This document shows positions 48,171 through 59,552 of a stretch of 64,000 nt of DNA, piece by piece; the stretch's first letter is position 1, and the number at the start of each line of letters is the position of its first letter. Source of the DNA: Spinacia oleracea. Taxonomy: Eukaryota; Streptophyta; Magnoliopsida; Caryophyllales; Amaranthaceae. Under the pieces are notes generated by a model that was given only the letters and a program-made list of their open reading frames with translations, had not been told where the DNA came from and did no database searches. The stretch lies in assembly GCF_020520425.1 (NCBI RefSeq), contig NC_079491.1, forward strand, positions 5,381,143-5,445,142, given 5' to 3'. The position numbers and the translations under genes were made by a program.

Positions 48171-49741
48171 AAAATCCTAGAAGAAATATTCTACAGATTG
48201 CCTTTAAAACCCCTAACACGTTCCAAGGTTATATCAAAGGAATGGAACGCCATACTTTCCGATCCTCGATTTAAGCAAGTTCGAAAAAGTCGTCGTTTAT
48301 TCGGCGATCAGCTTCTGTTCTGCAAGTTTCATAAATTCTCACGATGTTTTTATCGTTGTGAGTCTTTCGATAAAAGAATTCAAAGAAATAATTGTAAAAG
48401 ATTAGAAATATACAACAAAAATGTCGAAGATTTAGAAAAGAAAGAGGTCAGTGAATACAATTTAAAGCCATCACGACCTCCTAGAAGAAGATTTCGAGAA
48501 ATTTGTTACTCCCTCCGTCCCGGAATACTTGACCTGTTTTCCTTATCGGGCCGTCCCTTAATACTTGACCTGTTTCTAAAAATGGAAATATTCTAACAAT
48601 ATTATATTATTTCTCACTCCACCCCTATTAACCCACCTACCCCTACTCCATACAAAAAATAATTAAAAATTCAACCCATACTCTCCCCCAACCCCACCTC
48701 TTAACCCACCTCCCACTAACTACATTAAAATAATACCCCACTATCAACTACTACCTATTAAATTAAATAAGTCAATTCAAATCCCTTAAACTCTGTGCCG
48801 GTCAACCGGGTCGAGTATTCCGGGACGGAGGGAGTATATGGAATCCTCTAACCCTAGAATATACCACTTATATTCCCTCAATTAGAGCTAGTTTAGATAG
48901 TTTAGATGAAGTATTTCGTCGACTAGGAGATTATAATACAAAAAGAAGAATATCTGCACTTTGTTACGATGCTTCTCGTGATGAATACACTGTTTTGCTA
49001 GCTACTCTAATGGAGTTTAGGATAGATATTTATCTCATGAATTTCAACACGGGAAGTTAAGATAAAATACATTATAGTGAACATGATGGTCGAAGTTTCA
49101 GTCGAAGTTTCAGGGACGAGGTAGGGACGGTGGTTTGCGGCGTTCCTCATTGGTTAACTGAGGTAACAAAGCACATTGATAATATTGATGGAATGGGGAT
49201 TTATTCAGTTGAGACGACTGAGATTGTTTACTTTGACATTGAGAAGGAAGAAAAACAGATAAGATCACTGGAATTGCCTGTTAAAGTAGAAGGGGGAAAA
49301 TATAAATTGGTTGGAATTGGGGCTTTGAATGGGCAAACTCAATTAGGTATTGTTCTAAAACTAAGTTATTGTTTCGATTTCGAGGTATGGGTGATGAAGG
49401 AGTACGGTAAAACGGAGTCATGGACTAAATTTTGCGTTATCACACTGGAGAATATGATAACAAAAGATCATCTGTTGTCTCTAAATCTTCTTGGATTCAT
49501 GCCTAATGGGGAACTTTTGATTTGCACCAAAAAAGGAAGAGTAAAAACAGGGTGGCCAGTTGTAGGGTGGCCATTTGTGTATTATCAAGAATGGTTTGTC
49601 TATGATATTGCTATAGGTGGACGTGGTGGTCTAAGACGTGTAAAATTGTGTGGAGATTGGCATAAACTTAGCGATTTTCAAGTCATTGCGTATGAGCCTA
49701 GTGTACGTGAAACAACAACTGCACCTCGATCGACGATATGA
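48171..49741 (+). pseudogene. F-box / F-box-associated protein pseudogene split by a MITE
   Basis: The F-box reads KILEEIFYRLPLKPLTRSKV then ISKEWNAILSDPRF from 48171. No ATG lies between the upstream in-frame stop (48120) and the F-box. The MITE at 48509-48834 interrupts the frame, and the two sides are also out of phase once it is removed. The F-box-associated region resumes WNPLTLEYTTYIPS (48840) and meets an in-frame TAA at 49058-49060, where the family usually has a Trp (GS-W-DKI). It then continues from 49061 to 49741 (VVCGVPHWLTEV, FMPNGELLICTKKGR, IAYEPS). Intact relatives are substrate adaptors of SCF ubiquitin ligases. Three lesions plus a missing start make this a pseudogene. Confidence 0.85.
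48509..48834. mobile_element. Stowaway-like MITE, family C, inside the F-box pseudogene
   Basis: Inverted ends CTCCCTCCGTCCCGGAATAC and GTATTCCGGGACGGAGGGAG, TA on both sides (48507-48508, 48835-48836). Same family as 17568-17894 in opposite orientation. Confidence 0.9.
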
Positions 49742-49888
49742 AGATTCCTTATTTACATGACACAATTGAATTTTTGATACTATTTACACATGCTTTTTTG
49801 ACTTCTTTTTGTGATTTATGCTTACGAAAAAACATAGTCGTGTACGGTCTTATTAGATTCGTCTCAATAAATATTTTTTGAATATCAA

Positions 49889-50185
49889 ATTTTTTTTTTT
49901 TTTTTTTTTTGAATGTAAAATCAATTCATTAATAAAAAATCATACGACATCTACAACAGAAATCGAATTTAACTAATACATAACAAATTGAATCAAAAAG
50001 AGGTATTCCTTCATCAAAACTACTACCGTTGGGAAGATCTTGCACTGTGGGACATCTCTCGCACATATCGCTGGAAGAAACCGCCTTTTCGGATAGACGG
50101 TCTAACGATTTGTCCTAGCAAGACTTAATTGGCCCAGTGGTAAAGGATAAGATTATGAGATCAAACCCCCAACTAGGATTTCTTT
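49889..50185 (-). mobile_element. Possible retroposon remnant: poly-T tract and tRNA-like boxes
   Basis: A run of about 22 T (near 49890-49911) would be the poly(A) tail of a minus-strand insertion. At 50138-50184 TTGGCCCAGTGGTAAAGG and ATCAAACCCCCAAC resemble A and B boxes on the plus strand. No target duplication was resolved, so the two parts may be unrelated. Confidence 0.35.
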
Positions 50186-50242
50186 GGATGTGAAAATTTT
50201 ACTTATCATCCCCATTTCTTATGACTCTGATCTGCTAAGATG

Positions 50243-50497
50243 CACTACAAGAAATCACACCTTTAACGACGACAAATCCCGTCTTTAATGATCAATAATC
50301 GTTGATTAAAGACGGAATTTTCTGCCGCAGACCTGTCATAAAAGGGGGTCGTCGTTAACCGTTCGTAAAAGACATTTGCGACGGTTGTTCTCGTCTTTGT
50401 TTGGTTGTTAGCCCCGTCGCAAAATGTTTTTGTGGCGGAATTTTTGACCCATCGTAATATAATTAGATTGTCATTAAAGATACAAATTCTTTTAGTG
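50243..50497. mobile_element. CACTA-type mini-element with 3-bp target duplication
   Basis: Begins CACTACAAGAAA and ends TTCTTTTAGTG (inverted CACTAAAAGAA). It is flanked by ATG at 50240-50242 and 50498-50500, the 3-bp duplication expected for CACTA elements. The interior has GACGG/CCGTC subterminal repeats. 255 bp, no transposase. Confidence 0.82.
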
Positions 50498-51194
50498 ATG
50501 GCTAATAATACCTTTAAATATATTTAGTCTTATTTTCTTTTTCAGGCCTTTATTTTGTGAATTTCCAACGTCAATGCTAAGTTACTCAATTAGACGGTCA
50601 CGAATTCCATTCACAATCAGATACACCAAAATTAAATAACTACCCGTAATTTTTAGTGTTTCAGTAGCAATGCATGAATGATGAAGAACAGAAGAGAGGA
50701 GAGAGAGAAGAAGATAGAAATGTTTTTTTTTTTTCGTGAAGAATAAACGGGGTATAGGCGTATAGCGGCGCCATGACTCATGAGTGATTAAGGGTCGGGG
50801 GCTCGGGGCACTAACAGTTGTCAACTACAAGGTGTTAGAAAATTATGCGACTTTTCTAATGAATCAGATTAGTAGGAATAACAATTCAATTTCAAATAAC
50901 ACACACAAATAAATAGATTATCTGACAAGTGTTATAATCTCTAAATACGCTGCAAAACTTTTACTGAAAAGATAAATAATACACAAGTGTTCACAACCCA
51001 TACGCACCCCAATCACACCCAAGAATTTTTCTCTTAAAGATTTTCTCTCTCTCTGCTTTATATTTCTTTTTGTTTTGGGATGATATTACAATAACCAATA
51101 GCATGTTTATATATGCTTTTGTTTTTCCTAAAATAGTGTACGAATTAAAGCAAATAACTTACCACCTCAAATTGTCATTTCTCTTACGCATCCT

Positions 51195-51330
51195 GTAATC
51201 TTGCAAAGGGGAAATGATAAATCCAAGGAATAATTCACTTCTTCCAAGGAAATCATCTTTGAAAAAATATGGATTTCCTTGGAAGAAGTAAAAATTTCCT
51301 TGGATTTATCACTTCCCCTTGCAAAGGATG
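51195..51330. mobile_element. Short hairpin MITE
   Basis: Arms of about 55 bp: TTGCAAAGGGGAAATGATAA with ATCCAAGGA...CTTCTTCCAAGGAAATC, and the reverse TTATCACTTCCCCTTGCAAA. The loop is only ~15 bp. Target duplication not resolved. Confidence 0.75.
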
Positions 51331-51480
51331 ATACTAATTGCTTTATTTATTTTTAGCTAAAAATAAATAATGCTTTATTTATCATTTCTCCAACACAAGG
51401 GCATTAAATGCAATATATGAAAACTAAGGTATGAGATATACCACAAAAACATCATCTTGCAATTGTATAATCAAGTCAAT

Positions 51481-51660
51481 TTACACTTAAAAGTGGAAAA
51501 TAAATTAAACGGGTCAACCCGTTTATAGTTGGGTTGGGTTGAAAATCTCAACCCATTTAATTAAACAGGTAGGGTTGGGTTGGGAAAATTTCAATCCGTT
51601 TATAAAATAGGTCGACCTGATTTCGACCCAACCCAACCCATTGCCAGCTCTACTCGAGGG
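51481..51660. mobile_element. Partial hAT-like element
   Basis: GGGTTGGGTTG/CAACCCA-rich sequence ending CAACCCATTGCCAGCTCTA, an end typical of the TAGAGCTGGCAATGGGT class. The left end is not clear. Confidence 0.45.
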
Positions 51661-51988
51661 TCACTCCTAACGGAGCACTAATGACGTACCATAAAGTCCA
51701 AGGGAATGAAATGCATTATACAAAAAATCAGGAGTAGTTTATGTATTTTGAAAACTTGCAGGATATTTGTTGCATTTCTCGAAAGGTCGGGGCATTGAAA
51801 ACCCGTAAAATTTATTAGTTGTAAGCCCCGGCCTTGGGCATAAGTACGTGAGAGGGTCAATCGCCTAGGGAAAATGTACAGTATATACTATATAGTACTT
51901 CGTATAAGCTAGTACGTACAAACCAAATTAAAGAAAATGACACAATATGTTATCCCTCTTAAATCTTAATCACCTAATAGTAGTACAA

Positions 51989-52264
51989 CTAGTTTTTGGG
52001 CTCGGGCGATGCCCCTGGTTACTACATTAATGACATTCACATTTATTTATATTTTCTTTTTGCAATGATAACATGAACACACGTAATAGCTTAGTGGTAA
52101 AGACTTTAATGTTTAAACTCAAGGTCAAGGGTTCAAACCTTATGCAAACCAAGTTTGATATTTTTTTAATGTGTATGAAGATTACATTGAGCAAACCACC
52201 CATAAGAAGAGCGCTACGTGTCACATAAACTTTCTTTTAAACGCCTTTTAATATATAGTATAGA
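51989..52264 (-). mobile_element. Small non-autonomous Helitron, family 1
   Basis: On the minus strand it runs from TCTATACTATATATTAAAAG (52264) to a CGGGCGATGCCCC hairpin and CTAG (51989), host A/T at the edges. A box TAGCTTAGTGG at 52087-52097 and B box GGGTTCAAACCT at 52129-52140 lie on the plus strand. A short echo of the 5' end is repeated at 52265-52287. Confidence 0.87.
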
Positions 52265-52871
52265 TAGATAATATATAGTATAGATAGATGATTATTTCAT
52301 GTGCCATGCATGAAATTTTCCATAGTACATAATTAAAGTGCTAAGCTACCTTGTCCTTAATTATTCCTTTTCTAATGTTGTTATCTTGACCCCTTTTTTC
52401 CCTAGCTGGATGCTTGAGTATCAAGCTACACATATATGACGACTGGGTTACTATATTAATTAGCTAGCTGGCTTTGATTAAATTAATTCAAGGATTAGAA
52501 TTAAGCATTATTATTAGTTAGTTCGTCACCAACATAATATTAAAATATATTAAAAGTAATCTTAATTTAAGCGCAATATCTGCTGGATTACATTTTCCCT
52601 CAACAAAAGTAATCTTAATTTAGATTAGTTGAAACACAAAGGAATCAACATTTCATCAAGTACAAGCTAATTATAGAAATTAAGGTTCCTAGTAGAAAGT
52701 TTTCTTATACTATATGCGGTTTTCCTTGTTCAATATACGTAGTACTCCGTAATTAATTAAAAGTCGAGTATCCAACGTCGTAATTTGTCACTCACATTAC
52801 CCGAGTCACAAATTATGTTGAGAACTTGAGAACGATCTTTTATAGACAGAGAATGTATATTGTACTATGAT

Positions 52872-53868
52872 TAGGGGTACAAACGAGCCGAGCCGAGCTT
52901 TACCTTGTTTATGTTCATGTTCATTTAACTTATACGAGCTCGAGTCCGAGCCCGAGCTTTCAACCGAGCTCAAAAATATGTTCAAGCTCGGTTCGTTTAA
53001 GAGATTTTGTGTTCGCGAACTGTTCGTGAACGACTCATTTATTAATCGAGCCGAGTTATAAACGAGCTTTTTTCATGAACAAAACGAGCTTTTTTCATGA
53101 ACGAGCTTTCTTAAACGAGTTTTAGAGTTTAACCACTTGAAAATCTCACAACTTATAATCATAACAAATAATAAATATTAAAGTACATTACTTTATTTTA
53201 TAAACAAATTAATAATTTAAATTAACAATCCTGAATAACATATATACTATATATTAAAAGGCGTTTAAAAGAAAGTTTATGTGACACGTGGCGCTCTTCT
53301 TATGGGTGGTTTGCTCAATATAATCTTCATACACATTAAAAAAATATCAAACTTGGTTTGCATAAGGCTTGAACCCTTGACCTTGAGTTTAAACATTAAA
53401 GTCTTTACCACTAAGCTATTACATGTGTTCATGTTATCATTGCAAAAAGAAAATATAGGTAAATGTGAATGTCATTAATGTAGTAACCCGGGGCATCGCC
53501 CGGGTCCAAAAACTAGTTATAGAAATTAAATTATGTCCTACAGAATACTTAGCTCCTCAAGCGACATCATATATAGTTCATGAATAACTTTATCGCTACG
53601 TCCCTGACTTTTTATAATCTGGAGAGATATGATACATAACATAACTAGATGAGCTTTTTCACGAACATAAATGAACGAGTTGTTCATGAACATTATAAAC
53701 GAGTTGTTCATGAAGTTAAATGAACGAGCATACCTATGTTTGTGTCAAGCTCGTTTATTAAGCGAGGTTCAAAAGTTGTTCAAGCTCGGCTCATTTAATA
53801 AATGAACGAACATGAACGAGCTTTAAGCCGAGTAGTTTGTTGACCGGCTCGACTCATTTGCACCCTTA
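52872..53868. mobile_element. Non-autonomous hAT element with perfect 8-bp target duplication
   Basis: Termini TAGGGGTACAAACGAG and CTCATTTGCACCCTTA are inverted repeats. The flanks ACTATGAT at 52864-52871 and 53869-53876 are identical. The interior is full of GAGCTCG/CGAGCTT motifs, no transposase. The Helitron 53241-53516 is nested inside. Confidence 0.88.
53241..53516 (+). mobile_element. Small non-autonomous Helitron, family 1, nested in a hAT element
   Basis: Runs from TATATACTATATATTAAAAG (first C lost) to the CCCGGGGCATCGCCCGGG hairpin and CTAG before T. Very similar to 8935-9211 and, inverted, to 51989-52264. Confidence 0.87.
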
Positions 53869-54649
53869 ACTATGATTATTTAAAAACTTAACACTAGAAC
53901 ATCCCAGTTGAATAAAAATATGTACGTTAAAATGAGCTCGGATTAAATTAAAGATGTGGGATTTCGTTACTAAGCAATAAGGCTAAATTTTATTTTAAAG
54001 TAAATTAAACAACATTAACTTTTATATCCATCCCCAATATTATTTTCACAAAGATCCAAATCAATTGGTATATATATCCGATCTAGAAATACAAAATTAA
54101 AGGAACACAATCATTTTTTTTTTTTGCTTGATTAGTTAGTTAATTAATTACATCTCGTTTTACCAAGTAATTAATTTAACTCCATAAAATATCTTATCTT
54201 ACATCTAAAAACATCTTTACTGTATTTTGTTTTCCACTTTAGCTGATAATCTCAACCTATATTCAACTCGTGATCAAGGTATTTAGTGTACATCCACCTA
54301 AAATATCTAAACTGCTCTTATTTTTTATGTTCCTCTAAAAAGATCGTTGTATATGTTTTATGAAATTTGAAGCATACATCACGTGCATACAGATCGATGT
54401 ATTTATTCATATTGCAAAAAAAAAAAAAAATATGTGTACAAGCAAAAACAACAAAATGTTCATATGATTGTACGGATCAGAGTAATTATTTTCATAAGTA
54501 AAAGAAAAACTTAAAATTTAAGCGAAAATCGCCAAATATTTTACCTCTAATGTACAGTTTAATCACAAAACTATACATGATGAATATAATCTACAAACAT
54601 ATATATGTTACAGATTTTGCATTAAATTTTTTCTTAATTAATCTTATTA

Positions 54650-54906
54650 CTTCCTCCATTTTTTTATAATTGCACCATCTTAGGTTTTGACACTATTCAC
54701 ATATTCTTATATAGTTATTTTTTGTGATTTATATGTAAAGAAAAATATATTCATGTGGGATCTTGTTAGATTCGTCTCGAGATATACTTTCAAATTATCA
54801 AATTTTTATAATTTTTTCAATTGTATAATGAGAGATATTAATGGTTAAAATAGTGCATTGGCAAGCGTGAAATCTAAGATGGTGCAATTAAAAAAAATGG
54901 AGGAAG
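54650..54906. mobile_element. Stowaway-like MITE, family H
   Basis: Inverted ends TTCCTCCATTTTTTTATAAT and ATTAAAAAAAATGGAGGAAG, flanked by TA. Contains AATTGCACCATCTTAG / CTAAGATGGTGCAATT. Confidence 0.8.
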
Positions 54907-55012
54907 TATAACTTTTTCCCTTTCATTTTAAGTATATAGTTTTTCTTGGACCCCTATACTTAATTGATACATATAGGATTTACATACTTAATTAACTTAA
55001 ATAGTTAATTAA

Positions 55013-55492
55013 TTAATTAACAGGTGTAGAGCAGTAATTAACAATACTTCTCATAACCTTTACCTGAGTAGTAAGACACTTAACATAATGAGCAGTCTCA
55101 TCTAACAAATTCTGATAATCCATTGTTTCTCCACCAGGCACCAACTCCCTCAGCTCCTGAGCTCCGCCGTGCCGCCGCCTCGTCGTCTCACCACGGGCCG
55201 GGCCACGGTGGTGTTTTCTCCTACTAGCAATTACAATCTCCCTCCTCACCAACCCTCGCCGCCTCCGGCTAAGCCGGATCTTCGACAACACGGCCCGGCT
55301 CCAAGCTCGTCTTGGACCGACCGCCGCCGCCATGGATGCATTTGCTGCCACCTTCACCTTATGGTATTTATTACCGTGGATTTTTTGTTGGTGGTGGATC
55401 TTCTTTAGGGCTCTAAGGAAACGAAGGGCAAACCTTGTTCTTAAGGATTTAATGTTTAAGGGAGTTAAACGTTGATTATGATGAGAATTCAT
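55013..55492 (-). CDS. IBL1: IBH1-like atypical bHLH transcription regulator, intronless
   Basis: A single 159-residue ORF. The N-terminal part reads SLRTRFALRFLRALKKI, then VAANASMAAAVGPRRAWSRA, both typical of IBH1/IBL proteins. An Arg-rich stretch (around 75-110) precedes the helix-loop-helix ELRELVPGGETMDYQNLLDE with TAHYVKCLTTQVKVMRSIV. The family lacks the residues needed for E-box binding and acts by dimerising with growth-promoting bHLH proteins, repressing cell elongation in brassinosteroid/gibberellin signalling. The length matches the family. The ATG is the first in frame, and a TATA-like box lies about 250 bp upstream. The antisense ORF at 55169-55408 is a shadow of the GC-rich coding region. 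IBH1 versus IBL1 is not settled. Confidence 0.9.
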   Translation of the reverse strand: MNSHHNQRLTPLNIKSLRTRFALRFLRALKKIHHQQKIHGNKYHKVKVAANASMAAAVGPRRAWSRAVLSKIRLSRRRRGLVRREIVIASRRKHHRGPARGETTRRRHGGAQELRELVPGGETMDYQNLLDETAHYVKCLTTQVKVMRSIVNYCSTPVN

Positions 55493-55499
55493 TTTATTT

Positions 55500-56829
55500 T
55501 ATTTTTTATTTTTGTGGGGTTTTCTTAATTAGGGTTTTTGTAGAAATGGTAAGGCTTTGTTTGGGAGAATATATAAAAATGGATCAAAATCTAGAGAAAG
55601 TTGAGAATTAAGAGGAAGAATGAAGTGGAAGAAAGAGTTTTTTTTTTTGGTGGGTTTTTCTGACAGAAAAGGGTCCAATTGTCAGAGAGACAAAAGGAGA
55701 TTTTACTTCTGACTAAAAATCTGACACATATTTTGTACTTATATATAGTATACCCAATTAACTAGGAACAACAACAATTGAATTTTTTGCCAAAAATTAA
55801 AATAATAGGGGGGTGGGGAAGAAGGCTTGACTCTTGAGGTTGTGGTTTTTTTTAAAATAAATAAATAAATTTTTAATTTTTGGAATTTAGAGACACAATT
55901 ATTTGGTTGGAGGGGGTGGAACAAACATGTGAAGAGAATGAAAAAAAGAAGTAGAAGATGAAAAATGGGTGGTTGTAGTTGTAGTCTTGTAGACTTGTAG
56001 TTGGAGAAGAATGGGGAAGGAAGCTCAGCTTAAGAATCAATTACTCTCCTTTTTAAATAAATTAAACAAATTAATCTATCTTTTCTTTTTGGTTAGTCAA
56101 GAAAGACATAGATTTAGTCTATCAACAAAGATTTTGAGTCTAAATTGAACAAATAAGTCCTTTAAAATAAGATGAGAATTTTTTTTGGACTGGACAAATA
56201 CGAACTGAAACGAATTTGTTACCCATAAAATGAATTAAACTGAATGGAAATGAAATGAAATGAGTTTATGTGCATTCAAAGTGAATTGAAATAGTACTAT
56301 ATTTAATTAAACTGAACTGGATTTATTGGACATGCATGATACCAAAAAAAAGTCCCAAAAAACATGTCATAAAGTGAGTTTCTGAATGGAGGATGAGTCA
56401 ACTATACATCAATTAATATGACAATGTAGTATTATTATCGCAATTGTTGAAAATTTGAAAGGTATATGTGTTAGCATGCATAAGTGTAGCATGTCAAGCT
56501 TTCAACTATTGTATTTAAGCATTATGTATGAGCTCGGAAATCAAGATTGGCTGACATAATGGTTGGAAGCCCTCCTTCCACCCTATAAAAGGGGTTCGAT
56601 TCTCACCTAAAGAGATTGTCATTCCCCTCTTAACTTGCAAATTTGCAAGGAACTTCATTTTATCTATGAAAAAAAAGTAAATACATTATTTATCGATAAA
56701 ATTACAACGGTGATCATATAGACCTGTATAAATTTAGATAATAATCATAATGATTTAGTTCACCAACTATGCTAATTTCCAATTTGAATCTTACCTTATA
56801 AAGTATTGACACCTAAATTTACAAGTTCT
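55500..56829. other. IBH1-like gene upstream region
   Basis: Promoter-proximal DNA without ORFs of note. A B-box-like GGTTCGATTCTCACC at 56595 may mark a SINE remnant. Confidence 0.4.
55739..55749 (-). promoter_or_regulatory. Candidate TATA box of the IBH1-like gene
   Basis: The minus strand reads CTATATATAAG, about 250 bp before the ATG, leaving room for a ~220-bp leader. Confidence 0.45.
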
Positions 56830-56845
56830 AAAAGTACATGATATT

Positions 56846-57082
56846 TAAGCATGCTGTGAGAGATAGAATCAAAGTTGTAATGCCTAAGAAGGTTAGTAGA
56901 AGGGATTGTACTTGGTTTTTGGCTCTGTGAGCTTGTATAGGTGTTTCTGTTTGCTTGCTTCTTGGTGGTAAGGTCCAACCTAGTTGGTTCGTGCCTCTTG
57001 AAGTTAAGCTTAGGTTATAATTTGGTTTTTGTGCTTAATATTATCCTTACTTGCCTAGCAAAAAAAAAAAAAAAAAAAAAAA
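56846..57082 (+). mobile_element. Poly(A) retroposon with 16-bp target-site duplication
   Basis: About 215 bp ending in 23 A residues (57060-57082), flanked by AAAAGTACATGATATT at 56830-56845 and 57079-57094 (the last tail A's overlap). The insertion site is A-rich, as used by L1-type endonucleases. The body resembles the 3' end of a LINE, but no coding domain or pol III box proves which. Confidence 0.8.
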
Positions 57083-57094
57083 GTACATGATATT

Positions 57095-58840
57095 AGATGC
57101 GCCACCTACATATCTCGATCTGGTCCTTAAAACTCAACAACTCTCACACTCTCAAAAAATATCCCCACTACATTAGTGGGAATAAATTCCCCATAAAATC
57201 AAATAAACTCCCAAAAATCAAAAGAACTCGAGTTAAGTAGATAAGTGTCGTTCATTGATAGATTAGTACTCTACATTAAAGTTAAAACTTAAAAAGGCAT
57301 GGAATTTGAAAACGAGGGATATATTCATATATTGTAGAAGAAGAAAAACAAAAGTGAAAGTTTAAAAGTGGGCCTAAGAAGGGCCAACTACCATATGATT
57401 GCACATGGTTCCATTACCCACTTGGACTACAATGTGGGCCCCCAGTTTTGTTAACACAAAATTTGTCCCATCACTATTCTTACTTAGTACTTTACCCATT
57501 TCAATATTTTGTCGTTTTTAAAAAATAAAAAGGGTGTGTCTCGGTGTATGCAAGACCACCATATAACTATATGTATCATAATGGATTAATGATAATTTAA
57601 AATTAAGTCTAAATAAATATCACATGGCGGGGTTGCCTATCTTTTTTGGCTTGTTCGTTATTTTGTTTATTTCTTGTGGAAATGATTGGTTGTGGGGCTA
57701 TTTTATATTTTTACTAAGTAATTTCTTTGAATTTTTTAAGGTTGTGTTTTCTTCATTTGAAATCTCCTAACTTCTAAGAGCATCTTCAAGAACGAGGGAA
57801 AAAAAAATTCTCACTAGGGAGAAATGGTGACCTAAATGAGTTCATTAGCCACTATCAATGAGGAAAAGAAGATTGGTTCTCGACTGTACCTAGAAAAAAG
57901 AAGAAAAAACGCAGAAAAGAGTAATTTCACTTATTTGAAATGTATGACCAAATTATAACTTATTGGAGTTTATTGAATCTAACTGACAATTATTAAAATT
58001 GGACTTGGTTGAAAGTTTAAACTATAAATTTTCTTTTAAGATTTTCGAAATAACACACTCGTATATTCCCTAAAATTACACTTTATCGTTTATCGATATA
58101 TACAAGATGGAGTCACGAAACTAAAATTAAATTATATCTTTATTTTGGATCATGGATCGTCCAAATATGTCACTTCTTCTGTTTTGAACATTTTTTTGGA
58201 TTCATTTCTTTGGCCAAATTGTACGCATTTATGATCCAATCAAATCAATACATTAATTTTAGGGTACGAGATTTTGGAAAATTTTGCAAAGATCTTAATT
58301 TTCAGTTGTGTTGTAACTAGCTAGGGCACTCTCATCCCGTTTGGATAAAATGAATGCTCGACTTGACCTTTAACGACTGTTTTGGTTATGAGCAAAATTA
58401 ATAATACCATAAAGAAACTTTAATTTCATGTGATAGATCGATCTTAATTAATTATATTCAACAACTAATTTATGAACAAAATTTATAACTACATGTAAAG
58501 AATCTCTAAACCCATGTGGAAGAACTTCAATTTCAAACTAATTAAGTTACCTAGCATATTGCATGCACCTTTAATTCAGTCCTAGCTTTATGGTCCATAT
58601 ATATATGCAATTAAATTAATTTAATTATTTTTTTGAATTAGCCAGGAAGGCAATACAAATTACAAATGTGGAAGATAAATTTCGAACATGATACCTATAG
58701 TGCACGGGCTAACATGGCCGACCCTCAATCTTAACCAATTAGAAATAATTGTTCAAAAAGGTTGTATACATCTAGCCCACCCTTTATCTTTGCAGTGCGT
58801 TGTTCAACGACGGATACAGGGGCGGACTTGGATGGGTCTT
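57095..58840. other. AT-rich intergenic DNA
   Basis: No gene recognised. AAGAGCATCTTCAAGAACGA at 57776 resembles one end of a CTCCAATGG-type MITE. Confidence 0.4.
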
Positions 58841-58845
58841 GGCCA

Positions 58846-58920
58846 GCACCCATCAACAACAACAAAAACAATAAAGCCTTAGTCCCAAAATGATTTGGCA
58901 TCGACTAACATGAAAAAACA
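58846..58920 (+). mobile_element. RTE / TS-SINE-type retroposon tail
   Basis: ACCCATCAACAACAACAA followed by AAAGCCTTAGTCCCAAAATG and ATTTGGCATCGACTAACATG is the widespread 3' end shared by plant RTE LINEs and TS SINEs. The 5' part is not identified. Confidence 0.55.
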
Positions 58921-59229
58921 TACGTAGTACTAAGAATTTTTGTTTCATACATGTAGCAAACAGTAGTCATGGTAGTTTAGTTGATATGCATTAATGCATA
59001 TGAGTGTATGACTAGTTAGACTACCTCTTTTTCTCCTCTTTGACATGGGTTCGAATCCCGTCACAGATAAAAATATTTTACAGTTTTTATTTTGGGCCTA
59101 TTTTTCATACTTTGTACTTCGTATTTGCTAGCCTATCATTAACCTGGAATCTAAAAAGGCCTATCATTAACCGTATTTTCTTTCTATCATTTTTCCATTA
59201 TAATTGATTAATGTAGTTTGGATATTATA

Positions 59230-59552
59230 CTCCCTCCGTGTGAAATACTTGCACCGCTTTTTTTATAAAGCCGTCCCGAAATATTTGCATCTATCGTTTA
59301 TATAAATGATATATTTTTCTAATTTTATATTGTTTCTCTTATTTACCTAAAGTTCCACTTGTATTCTTAATGTCTAAAAAAAACATTAAAAAATCACCTC
59401 CATCCCCCACCACCCTCAAAATGTTGACACATTTTTCACTAACTATATTAAAAAATAACATTATCAATTATCATCTGATTAAATAATAAGTCAATTAAAT
59501 TTCCTTAATTATGTGCTGCTCAAACTGGTACGAGTATTCCGAGCGGAGATCC
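59230..59552. mobile_element. Stowaway-like MITE, family I
   Basis: Left end CTCCCTCCGTGTGAAATACT, right end ACGAGTATTCCGAGCGGAGA (decayed), TA flanks. Distantly like family C. Confidence 0.7.

Noticed and set aside
55169..55408. Pro-rich plus-strand ORF
   Set aside because: Shadow of the GC-rich Arg-coding part of the IBH1-like gene on the minus strand.
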